Shown here: one piece after another, positions 56,561 to 64,000 of the stretch
How the letters are laid out: the number at the start of each line of letters is the position of its first letter
How positions within the stretch are numbered: position 1 is the first letter of the stretch
Source of the DNA: Dactylorhiza incarnata
Taxonomy: Eukaryota; Streptophyta; Magnoliopsida; Asparagales; Orchidaceae
NCBI GenBank assembly: GCA_033032865.1
Contig: JAWHQI010000273.1
Span: forward strand, 434,001 to 498,000
Length of the DNA stretch: 64,000 bases
Reading direction: 5' to 3'
Notes under the pieces: model-generated
The model's input: only the letters and a program-made list of their open reading frames with translations
The model's database searches: none
What the model was told of the DNA's origin: nothing
Translations under genes and position numbers: made by a program

Positions 56561-56986
56561 GAAAATTATTGTTGTTTTTCCCAGCAATTTTGTTTATAGA
56601 AAATAAGTTTATGATATTAAATTTATGAACTGTAAGGAAGATTCAAGGCAGAAATCACTCCCTTGTCTGAAATTTGTTCCTTATTCAAGACCTTCAACTT
56701 CCATCCCACTCCATTTTCTCCTGAGTGGGACCCTACCTAATCCTGCACAAGTAATTCAAACATTAGAAGGGACTCAGGTTACCTTGGGCCCTTTGCTTTT
56801 ACCATTGTAGGGTTCAATAAAAGAATAGAAGGGTCTTTCATGATATCCTTTTGGATGATAAGGAATGGGTTTCCCAAACCTATTATTTTGATACTTTAAA
56901 TGAGTATAGAAAATCTAAATATAGGAGATCAGCTGAATGTCTAATTATCCTAGGTTTTGCTTTTGCCTTTTGATTGTTTAGTTTTT
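56561..56986 (-). other. Deletion zone where pol should be
   Basis: The right part holds a short GKSKGPKV-like word typical of the segment before Sirevirus protease. I find no protease, integrase or RT motif. About 4 kb of pol is missing between here and the env-like leader. Confidence 0.6.
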
Positions 56987-58642
56987 CTACATTATTCTTC
57001 TCTTGAGATTTCTTTTCTTTGTTGAGATTTTTTTATTATCTCTAGTTATTTTCTTTGGTTTATTAGCTTCCTGGCCCTTAGCTCTTGCACTATCCTCACA
57101 TGATTCATAGACACTAGGTCTAATGAAGCTAACTGGATTTTTCCAGGCAGGTTTCCTAGGGATTTCTGTGCCAGTGGATGGTTGTGCTCCTAACCCTAGG
57201 TGATTGAATCTCATGGAGATATTATCTGTGATGTCTCTGAGTGTTTGACTCCTCCCATTGAGAGAGTCCTCAAAGGCGTTTGCCTTTGCTAATTCTTCTT
57301 TTAACTTTAGATTTTCATTCCATATTTCTATTAGTTCTAATTCTTTGTCCTTAATTTCATTTCTTAAGTTTATATGTGCAGAATAGAGTTCATCTTTCTT
57401 AAATTTTTCTAACTCTTCTCTATCTGCTTCTAATTCTTTTTGAATTTAAATAAATTCATTACAGAATTCTTTAAAGCAGGTTTTAAAATCATCTGAACTA
57501 AAATCAAAATCATCAAACATAGATACCTGCTCTTCTTCATCATCTGATGACATCCCAGTGCCATCATGCATGCTGCTTCTGCTTCTGATTCATCATCACT
57601 TTCAGATGATGAGGAGCTTAACTCATCTTCACTGCCACTCCAGGTTTCAGCAATGAAACCCTTGGCTTTCTTCTTATCCTTCCCTTTGAAAGACTTCTTC
57701 TTCTTTTCATCCTTGTTGCTTCTCTTGTCCATTTGCTCTTATGGACAGTCAAGGGCTATGTGCCCTGGTTTGTTGCAGGTGAAGCAGATAATCTCCTTCC
57801 TTGGAGTCTTATCATATTTGGGCTTTGAGCTCCTTTCTCTTCTCCTTGAGTATTCAGTTTTGACCCACTTTTTGAATCTCCTTGCTAGGAGACTGAACAT
57901 CTCAGCTTCAGGAGAAGAGGGCTCTCCTTCAGTATCTTTCAGAGCAAGATTCCTTTGGATAGGAGTTGGGGTTGTCTCCTTTCCTCTGATTCAGCTCTGT
58001 TCTTCAGAAGCATCTCATATGACTTAATCTTTCCTAGCAAAGCTTCAGTAGAGATTTCTCTATGGCATCTGTATTCTCTAATGGACCAGATCCTTGAATC
58101 CCATGATCTTGGGAAGCACCTGAGGATTTTATCATTAATTTCAGTCAAGGATATCTCCTTGTCCAAGTCTTTGAGCTCATTAATGATAATGTTGAATCTG
58201 TCATACGTATCAGCAACTGTCTCTTCAGCATTCTTCTGAAAGTTCTCATATCGGATATGAGAATGGACTTCCTGTCCTTTCTTTCATCAGAACTTCCTTC
58301 TAACATTCTGAAAAGAGATTCCCAGATTTCTTTGGCTGATTGACATTCAGCAACTTTCTGGAAGATGTCATCTGACATTATTGAGACCAGAATATTCATA
58401 GATTTGGCATCACATGCCTTCTGCTTTTTCTTTGTTTCAGTCCACTCTGCCCTGGGCACAAGTCCCTGAATTGAAGTCTCACTGACATCTTTCTTGTATG
58501 GAGTTGGTGGACCTGAAATAATGACATTAAATTTTTCTTCATCAATAAAATTCATATATAATTTTATTCTAGCCTTCCAGAGTGTGAACTTATTCAAGTT
58601 ACACACTGGAGGTCTTGTTGAGGCATAATCCTTAGAACTCAT
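56987..58642 (-). pseudogene. Sirevirus 2 gag
   Basis: From ATG 58642 (MSSKDYASTRPPVCNLNKFT) through WTETKKKQKACDAKSMNIL and DDIFQKVAECQSAKEIWESL, then in a shifted frame FPRSWDSRIWSI (57939-58166), a zinc knuckle CFTCNKPGHIALDC (about 57734-57775), lysine-rich and serine/acidic regions (57430-57732), and a lysine/glutamate-rich likely coiled coil down to 56987. At least two frameshifts. Parallel to the Sirevirus 1 gag but longer at its C-terminal end, because that copy is cut off. Confidence 0.88.
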
Positions 58643-58709
58643 TTTCTTTATAAAATTTTTATAGTATAGAAATAAGAGTAGGAGGTCTTTTGGATCAAGG
58701 TGTTAGCTG

Positions 58710-58828
58710 TACAACCCTCATATTTGCCGAGCTGGCATGACCCGACACAAAGGGGGTCGCGGTAGAGAAATAGCAATGGCGCAATAGATTGACCAGTTGG
58801 AAGTCGCCGAGATCAAGAAAAGAAGGCC

Positions 58829-58871
<43 letters not shown>
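58710..58871. other. Unassigned stretch ending in a run of 41 G
   Basis: 58710-58830 matches nothing I know. 58831-58871 is pure G. A 41-base homopolymer is rare in real plant DNA; it may be slippage or an assembly or polishing artefact. Confidence 0.6.
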
Positions 58872-58873
<2 letters not shown>

Positions 58874-58874
<1 letters not shown>

Positions 58875-59304
58875 ATCGTGTTGGGTCCAGCGTTCCTTCA
58901 CTTGACCCGTAGCGCCTTTCGGTTGATATAAAGATCAAGTTGCGCTTCACCAACAGTCATGGCTTTTGGTGTAGTTGGTTGCGTTGGGTCCTCTCAATTG
59001 GTATCAAAGTCGGTTGCGGGTTCGAGACCGGGGGGGCACTGATAATTCCTGAAATTCTCTCTACCTGTGTGGGTCCTGGCGGGTCAGGCGGCCGGAGCCA
59101 TGTGTCAAGCCACCTCTGAGCTTGCGGGCCATGTGGAGCACCTCTGAGCTTGCGGGTCGTGCTGGACACTGGGGGGGGATTGTTGGGTCCAGCGTTCCTT
59201 CACTTGACCCGTAGCGCCTTTCCGTTGATATAAAGATCAAGTTGCGCCTTCACCAACAGTCATGGCTTTTGGTGTAGTTGGTTGCGCTGGGTCTTCTCAG
59301 ATCG
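58874..59304 (+). mobile_element. TRIM (terminal-repeat retrotransposon in miniature), complete
   Basis: Direct repeats 58879-58996 and 59181-59299 (118 and 119 bp, nearly identical, TGTTGGGTCCAG...TCTCA) frame a 184-bp interior with a primer site TGGTATCAAAG two bases after the left LTR and a polypurine tract GGGGGGGGAT just before the right one. Perfect 5-bp target duplications GATCG are at 58874-58878 and 59300-59304. The interior has a partial internal duplication (CACCTCTGAGCTTGCGGG twice) and no coding sequence. Confidence 0.95.
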
Positions 59305-60005
59305 CCTCGTTTGGGCAAGTGGACCTTGGGTCCACTCGACCAAGGCCCGGGCGAGTGGACCAATAGTCCACTCGCCCGAGTGGGGGGGGGGAGTGGACCA
59401 ATGAAAGAGGGGGGCGAGTGGACCTATGGTCCACTCGCCCTGCTGGCTGAGTGGACCATGAGGTCCACTCGCCCAGTGCGGGTGGTGGACCTTGGTCCAC
59501 TCATCCGACCCCCGGTAAGGGGGGAGTGAATGTCTCATCCTCCACTCGCCCCTCCTTCTGTGTTGATCATTCAGGTTCGCGGTTGAGCTACGGATAGAAG
59601 AATTTTGGCTATCTGCAGCCCAATTTTGGGAAGTCTATAAATAGACCTCCATGGGTACCATGGGAAGGGGCTGGACTCTCCTCTCCCTCAGGTGTAACTT
59701 GTGAGCAAGCACTACCCCCCCTCCTCCTCCTTTGCCAGTGAAGGTTGGAGGCGAGGTGACCCTTAGTGCCCTCTAAGGTACCCAGGCTCAACATTGGCTT
59801 GGGAGGGGAAGTTCTCTGTGAGATTCTGGGTGTGTGGTGGGACCTCCTCGCTGAAGCTTAATGGGTTCATTTCTAGTCTCAAGTGTTCTTCAGGGGCAAG
59901 GTCTTTCGGTTCTCAGCAACTAGTCAAGGTTTCTAGCTCGGGTCAAGTAAGGGTTAGTTGCATCCCCCTTTCGAACGTTAAGACCGGTTCTCTGGTTTCA
60001 ACATT
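59305..60005 (+). repeat. Probable LTR of a Tat/Ogre-like gypsy element
   Basis: Contains a five-member palindrome array (59318-59500), a TATA box CTATAAATAG at 59635-59644, pyrimidine-rich leader sequence and a TTTCAACA end, followed by a primer-site-like TGGTGCGTTGAGCGTGG (60007-60024) and a gag start at 60058. The upstream end is not defined because no second copy is present. Confidence 0.6.
59318..59503. promoter_or_regulatory. Array of five palindromes GAGTGGACC-n-GGTCCACTC
   Basis: Copies at about 59318-59338, 59351-59376, 59414-59438, 59449-59472 and 59485-59500. Arms are 7 to 11 bp with loops of 1 to 5 bases. They sit 135-320 bp upstream of the TATA box, the place of an enhancer. Confidence 0.9.
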
Positions 60006-60057
60006 CTGGTGCGTTGAGCGTGGAAGCAGCTAGTTCAGAAAGCTCTGAGCAAGTCTC

Positions 60058-60775
60058 ATGGCTGGAAGCGATGAGCTGGGGGACTCACCCCATACCAGCA
60101 AGTGCGTGAAGAAAAGGGATTTTGAGGAGTTCAGGAAGTCGATCCTGGAGATCTCGTGGTTCGCACTCCCCCCTCACGGCTAGTGCTCGACACCATTTGC
60201 ACCCGTGCTCGCCCCGCCATCTCCGATGGAGACAGAGCAAGCACGTCGGCAAGAGAAGGGGCTAGCCTCAGAGGAAGGCTTGAACCTCCAAGCGTGAGTG
60301 CTCTTCAACAGCCCTCCTAGGACCGGCTACCCCGAAGAGGAGGTAGGGAGAACGCCTTCGACTCGCCACGGAGGATGGGGGATTCCCTTCTGCGAGCAGA
60401 TTACCTCAACTCCAGTTCTAGATGGGTTCAGTGAACCCTCCATGTCTTACTACATGGGCAAGGATGACCCTCTCCAGCACCTTCAGTGGTTTGAAGACAT
60501 GGTCTCGATCAGACAAATAACGGACGCCTTCAAGTGCAGGCTCTTCGCCATCACTTTCAAGGGATAGCCAAAAGACTGGTTCCACCAGCTCCCATCAGGT
60601 ACCATCTACAGCTTCAAGGACCTGCATCAGAGTTTCTTGTTGAGGTTCTCCACCTTGAAGAAGGGGAGGAAGGGGCGGAGTCCCTGTTCTTGATTCAACA
60701 AAAGCAGGGGGAGACGCTGGGAAGCTACACAGATCGGTTCCAGGAGCAAGTCTTCCACCTCCAGGTTGACTAAAG
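60058..60775 (+). pseudogene. Tat/Ogre-like gag, broken
   Basis: ATG 60058 opens a short frame (MAGSDELGDSPHTSKC ... FEEFRKSILEI) that stops after about 40 residues. Frame 60298-60567 has PFCEQITSTPVLDGFSEPSM, YYMGKDDPLQHLQWFEDMV and FKCRLFAITFKG. After a stop, the same frame gives DWFHQLPSGTIYSFKDLHQS, and a shifted frame gives LFLIQQKQGETLGSYTDRFQ. This order is the gag core of the Tat/Ogre lineage. No zinc knuckle or protease follows, so pol is missing. Confidence 0.75.
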
Positions 60776-60946
60776 AAGTAGGAGGGACCAGGAGAAAGAT
60801 AAGGAATAAGAAGACGAAGAAAATGGAGGAGACGGTGAAGAAGACGGTCGGGGAGCATGTGGCCGAGTAAGCACAGGGAGGCGCGTGGTAAGAAACTTGT
60901 ATCGCCTCAATGATGAATATAAAAGGTTTTTTCAGGTAACACCTAT
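60776..60946 (+). other. Purine-rich linker after gag
   Basis: GA-rich sequence between the gag remnant and the tandem array; no feature recognised. Confidence 0.4.
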
Positions 60947-62060
60947 GGTAAGAACCCCGACTAGAGACCATTCGCCGGGCTCAGTAATGCCGGCAGATGG
61001 GAGGCTTATCGGGTCGACTCACTGCAGGCAAGGCCTCAGGAAGGGTAATTGGTTTGGGAAGGTGTTGAGTTCCTCTACCTCCAGGTAAGCTAAGCCCCTA
61101 GGACGTGGACTGGTTCTCCGCCCCCAATTGATTTGGGAAGGTGTTGAGTTCCTCTACCTCCGGGTAAGCTAAACACCTAGGATGTGGACTGGTTCTCCGC
61201 CCCTAATTGGTAAGAACTCTGACTAGAGACCATTCGACGGGCTCAGTAATGCCGGCAGATGGGAGGCTCATCGGGTCGACTCGCTGCAGGCAAGGCCTCA
61301 GGAAGGGTAATTGGTTTGGGAAGGTGTTGAGTTCCTCTACCTTAGGTAAGCTAAGCCCATAGGACGTGGACTGGTTCTCCGCCCCCAATTTATTTGGGAA
61401 GGTGTTGAGTTCCTCTACCTCCAGGTAAGCTAAGCACCTAGGACGTGGACTGGTTCTCTGCCCCCAATTGGTAAGAACCCCGACTAGAGACCATTCACCA
61501 GGCTCAGTAATGCCGGCAGATGGGAGGCTCATCGGGTCGACTAGCTGCAGGCAAGGCCTCAGAAAGGGTAATTGGTTTGGGAAGGTGTTGAGTTCCTCTG
61601 CCTCCAGGTAAGCTAAGCCCCTTGGATGTGGACTGGTTCTCCGCCCCCAATTGGTTTGGGAAGGTGTTGAGTTCCTCTTCCTCCGGGTAAGCTAAGCACC
61701 TAGGACGTGGATTGGTTATCCGCCCCCAATTGGTAAGATCTCCGACTAGAGACCATTCTTCAGGATCAGTAATGCCGGCAGATGGGAGGCTCATCGGGTC
61801 GACTCGCTGCAGGCAAGGCCTCGGGAAGGTTAATTGGTTTGGGAAGGTGTTGAGTTCCTCTACCTCCAGGTAAGCTAAGCCCCTAGGATGTGGACTGGTT
61901 CTCCGCCCCCAATTGGTTTGGGAAGGTGTTGAGTTCCTCTGGCTCTGAGTAAGCTAAGCATCTAGGACGTGGACTGGTTCTCCACCCCCAATTGGTAAGA
62001 ACCCCGACTAGAGACCATTCGGCGGGCTCAGTAATGCCGGCAGATGGGAGGCTCATCGGC
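60947..62060. repeat. Tandem repeat array, 262-bp unit, 4.2 copies
   Basis: GGTAAGA(A)C(C)CCGACTAGAGACC starts at 60947, 61209, 61470, 61732 and 61994, giving periods of 261-262 bp; the fifth copy ends near 62060. Each unit itself contains two copies of a segment of about 78 bp (TTGGGAAGGTGTTGAGTTCC ... CTGGTTCTCCGCCCCCAATTGG). Tat-lineage elements are known to carry such arrays between pol and the 3' LTR. Confidence 0.97.
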
Positions 62061-62272
62061 AGAGATCTTATACTGAGCAGTCATTTCGCTCAAATAGTGA
62101 AAGGTTAAACGAGCTAGAAGGTTTGTAGAATAACGACTTGTTAAGTAAAAAACAAATGTTACATGGGTGATTGCCTCATCCTTAGTAGCCCATACATGAA
62201 TAAAAAATAAAAAGTAGGTAAGGTTCCTACAAGAGGAAGGAAAGAAGAGGAAGTTCCTAGCAACTCTCGCCT
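62061..62272. other. No feature seen
   Basis: Short spacer between the tandem array and the antisense coding region. Confidence 0.5.
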
Positions 62273-62640
62273 TTAGGGGGAGTAATCACCACAAGAGGAG
62301 GGCGAGCCGGATCGCGCAGGAAAGGGGATGAACTCGGAGAGGATGTCGCCGGCAGAGACTCCTCTCCAGTCGTCCCGAAGAGCGTCCGCCTTATGAAGGG
62401 ATCTCACTAAGGCCTCGGCTGTCTTCGCCACGATCCTCCTCCGAGTGCTCTCGGCCTCAGCAGGGGAGGGCGGGACAAACATCGTTGCTCGCGAAGAACC
62501 GCCCTTCTCTACTTCCCGTAGCTGCCTTTGGGCTTCAGCAAGCTGAGCCCTCGGGTCCTTCACCTCCCGTTCTGACTCCTCGCATCGCCTTCTTAGCGAG
62601 TCACTAGCATATGGCCCATGTAGACAGGTAAAGCGGAAGA
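62273..62640 (-). CDS. Antisense gene of the Tat-like element, coiled-coil C-terminal part
   Basis: The minus-strand frame includes EVKDPRAQLAEAQRQLREVE, a heptad pattern typical of a coiled coil, then AEALVRSLHKADALRDDWRG and a stop at 62273. It opens upstream of the first Met, so it is likely the 3' exon or part of a longer gene. It runs opposite to the gag at 60058. Together with 63588-63995 it resembles the 'putative gypsy type transposon' (Transposase_28-like) proteins; assignment is from recollection. Confidence 0.5.
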
Positions 62641-63320
62641 GTTAGAACCAATGAAGCAAAAAGAGGTAAATAAGAAGGGAAGGGTCATCAAGGCAAGTAT
62701 GAACCAGGCCTCCTGATGACTTATCCAGGAGCCTCTAGGAGGTGGCTAGGCATGCGGTGAGAGCCGCGGCCTTCTACTCGGCAACCTGACTCGACGTATC
62801 GGCTTGCCTCAATATCTTCGAGAGACTAAGACCTCGACGGGCAGTCATATGTGAGAGTTCGGTTGCACGGAGCAAGGCATGCGAGCTCATGCAAGCAAGG
62901 TCGCGGGTGGACATCTTCTTGTAGGAATACTCGTCCTGACGGTTGTAGAGGCCAAAGGAAAGGTTGTATGCGGCATTCCCGATGGGTCCACCCTCTACCT
63001 AGGAAGGTTGTTGGGAGGTGATCGAGACCCGGTTCAATGCCTCATCCCAGTGAAGAACGGGGTTGCCAAAGGAGTCGGTGGCGTTTCCCCCCATCTCAAA
63101 GTTAGGATGGTTGGCCAGCGCGTTGGCGTAGCTCGGCTCCCCCCTCTCCCTTGGTAGCACCCCTGAGTCCCCCTACGGACAGCCTTCCCTCGCCTCATCT
63201 TCGGTCCCCTTGGCAGGGAGGAGGGCGTAGCCTCCTCCACCACCTGTTCTTTTTTCCTATGTTGCCTCGGCACAGGAACCTGCGGGGAAGAGGCGCAGGC
63301 AGCTGCAGCCTCCTTAACAA
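62641..63320 (-). other. Middle of the antisense gene, frames unclear
   Basis: Several short open frames on both strands. A basic frame at 63034-63324 may be coding (KRG/PRQHRKKEQ). I cannot define exons here. Confidence 0.3.
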
Positions 63321-63587
63321 TCAACGGGCAGAGGAGGCGCTTCCCCTTGCGAAGGGAGGATGCCGTGGAAGGGTCTGTTCACCTATGCGAATCAAAGTAA
63401 AGGTAAGTATCCATAGGTATAAGTGAAGGGGATGAAGGAGACTTCGGGAAGGTGTGGGTACCTGTTCCCGGCTCAACGTAGGTAAGCCGGTCAATGTTTC
63501 TCCGAAGGTGCTCAACCTCGAAACTCGCACCCTCAAGATAGCCATGTAACTCAGCTGCCTCCCCACCAATGCGAGGGGCCTTTCAGG
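63321..63587 (-). CDS. Antisense gene, middle part with a possible intron
   Basis: One minus-strand frame reads IGGEAAELHGYLEGASFEVE, then HLRRNIDRLTYVEPGT, then meets CAG/GTACCC (63458 region) and, about 79 bases on, CGCATAG/GTGAAC, a possible small GT-AG intron. A second frame is also open throughout, so the choice is uncertain. Confidence 0.35.
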   Translation of the reverse strand, partial: PERPLALVGRQLSYMAILRVRVSRLSTFGETLTGLPTLSREQVPTPSRSLLHPLHLYLWILTFTLIRIGEQTLPRHPPFARGSASSAR

Positions 63588-64000
63588 TCATCTCAGGCTT
63601 CTGAATGGGTGAGAAGGGGATGTCCCCAAGGTCACCTTGAATGAACACGAACGTGTCGTTCCAATGGTGAATTTGTTGGAGGTCTCGCACACCTTCACGT
63701 GCGTGCCGGTCAGGAAGCATACCCCGTCAGTAGTCGCTCTGAAGACGAACACCTTGCGAAACACGGTCAAGTCAAACTCGACCCTCTCCTCTCGCAGGTA
63801 GCAAGAGTAGGTCGTTAGCATCGAAACCGCATTCGAGTTGATCTGGGCAGGAACTACACCGAAGTAGTTGAGGAACTCCTTCACCTCAGTCCATAAGGGA
63901 AGGCGTAGTCCGACCTTAAAGTGGGCAAGGGGGAAGGAAAACCAGTCCCAGTAGAAGGAGTTAATAGCCTCACCCGACGATGGGCGGCGTGACACCCACT
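63588..64000 (-). CDS. Antisense gene of the Tat-like element, N-terminal part (runs off the window)
   Basis: The minus-strand frame is open to the window edge. It contains SGEAINSFYWDWFSFPLAHF, KVGLRLPLWTEVKEFLNYFG, VVPAQINSNAVSMLTTYSCY, LREERVEFDLTVFRKVF and GVCFLTGTHVKVCETSNK. This is the conserved N-terminal domain of plant 'putative gypsy type transposon' proteins (PF04195-like: an Fxx(G)LRLPL...EFL core), found in non-autonomous or Tat-like elements. Function unknown. Confidence 0.6.
   Translation of the reverse strand, partial: WVSRRPSSGEAINSFYWDWFSFPLAHFKVGLRLPLWTEVKEFLNYFGVVPAQINSNAVSMLTTYSCYLREERVEFDLTVFRKVFVFRATTDGVCFLTGTHVKVCETSNKFTIGTTRSCSFKVTLGTSPSHPFRSLR

Larger units (their letters stand above)
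52329..58709 (-). mobile_element. Sirevirus 2: gag and env-like gene kept, pol deleted, 5' LTR lost
   Basis: 3' LTR 52329-54017, polypurine tract, env-like gene, palindrome-rich leader, then directly gag (56987-58642). No integrase, RT or RNase H motif is found. At the 5' side similarity to the Sirevirus 1 leader continues to about 58709 (the GTTAGC word after the primer site), but the primer site and 5' LTR are absent. Confidence 0.92.

Noticed and set aside
60947..62060. CRISPR-like spaced repeats
   Set aside because: Units are 262 bp with no unique spacers, and the context is a plant retrotransposon.

Overview
This is nuclear DNA of a flowering plant. The evidence is wall-to-wall plant retroelements (Ty1/copia including Sirevirus-type, several Ty3/gypsy lineages, an RTE-type LINE, a TRIM and a hAT-type MITE), an old insertion of chloroplast rDNA that includes the 4.5S rRNA, and the last exons of a plant STY-type protein kinase. 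I see no prokaryotic genes, CRISPR arrays or tRNA genes. The kinase fragment is the only host gene I can support. Almost every long open frame is a decayed piece of gag, pol or env-like coding sequence, mostly on the minus strand.

Layout. 1-3.8 kb: an LTR fragment (family X) followed by a minus-strand copia element that stops at a 21-C run. 3.8-6.6 kb: interior of a non-autonomous gypsy-like element with a two-knuckle gag-like gene, interrupted by an RTE LINE with a 19-bp target duplication. 6.6-21.5 kb: one copy of LTR X broken twice, by a chromovirus-like gypsy element (7070-12987, whose gag is split by a 572-bp hAT MITE) and by a Tekay-like gypsy element (13591-21157, integrase deleted). 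21.5-23.3 kb: a second, related LTR (X2). 24.4-44.9 kb: a small non-autonomous LTR element split by a 19-kb Sirevirus with an env-like gene, which is itself split by a second Tekay-like gypsy element (28554-37572) with nearly identical LTRs. 45.0-45.6 kb: kinase exons. 46.5-47.2 kb: a 758-bp foldback element. 47.27-48.0 kb: chloroplast rDNA insertion. 48-52 kb: LTR relics. 52.3-58.7 kb: a second, minus-strand Sirevirus that keeps gag and the env-like gene but has lost pol. 58.9-59.3 kb: a complete TRIM. 59.3-64 kb: a Tat/Ogre-like element with gag, a 262-bp tandem array and an antisense coding region that runs to the window end.

The most notable observations are regulatory. First, both Tekay-like elements carry a 74-79 nt GT-AG intron at the same place between gag and protease. 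Each intron contains the gag stop codon, and removing it restores exactly the same gag-to-protease spacing in both. Second, at least seven different LTR families carry their own arrays of short palindromes, upstream of a TATA box where one could be found. Third, both Sireviruses repeat their palindrome type in front of the env-like gene, followed by a pyrimidine tract and the identical sequence TTGCAGGTACC just before the env-like ATG, which looks like a splice acceptor for an env mRNA.

Nesting gives relative ages. The small LTR element is older than Sirevirus 1, which is older than the second Tekay-like element. LTR X is older than the two gypsy elements inside it, and the chromovirus-like element is older than its MITE. 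The chloroplast insertion is old, with many C-to-T type changes.
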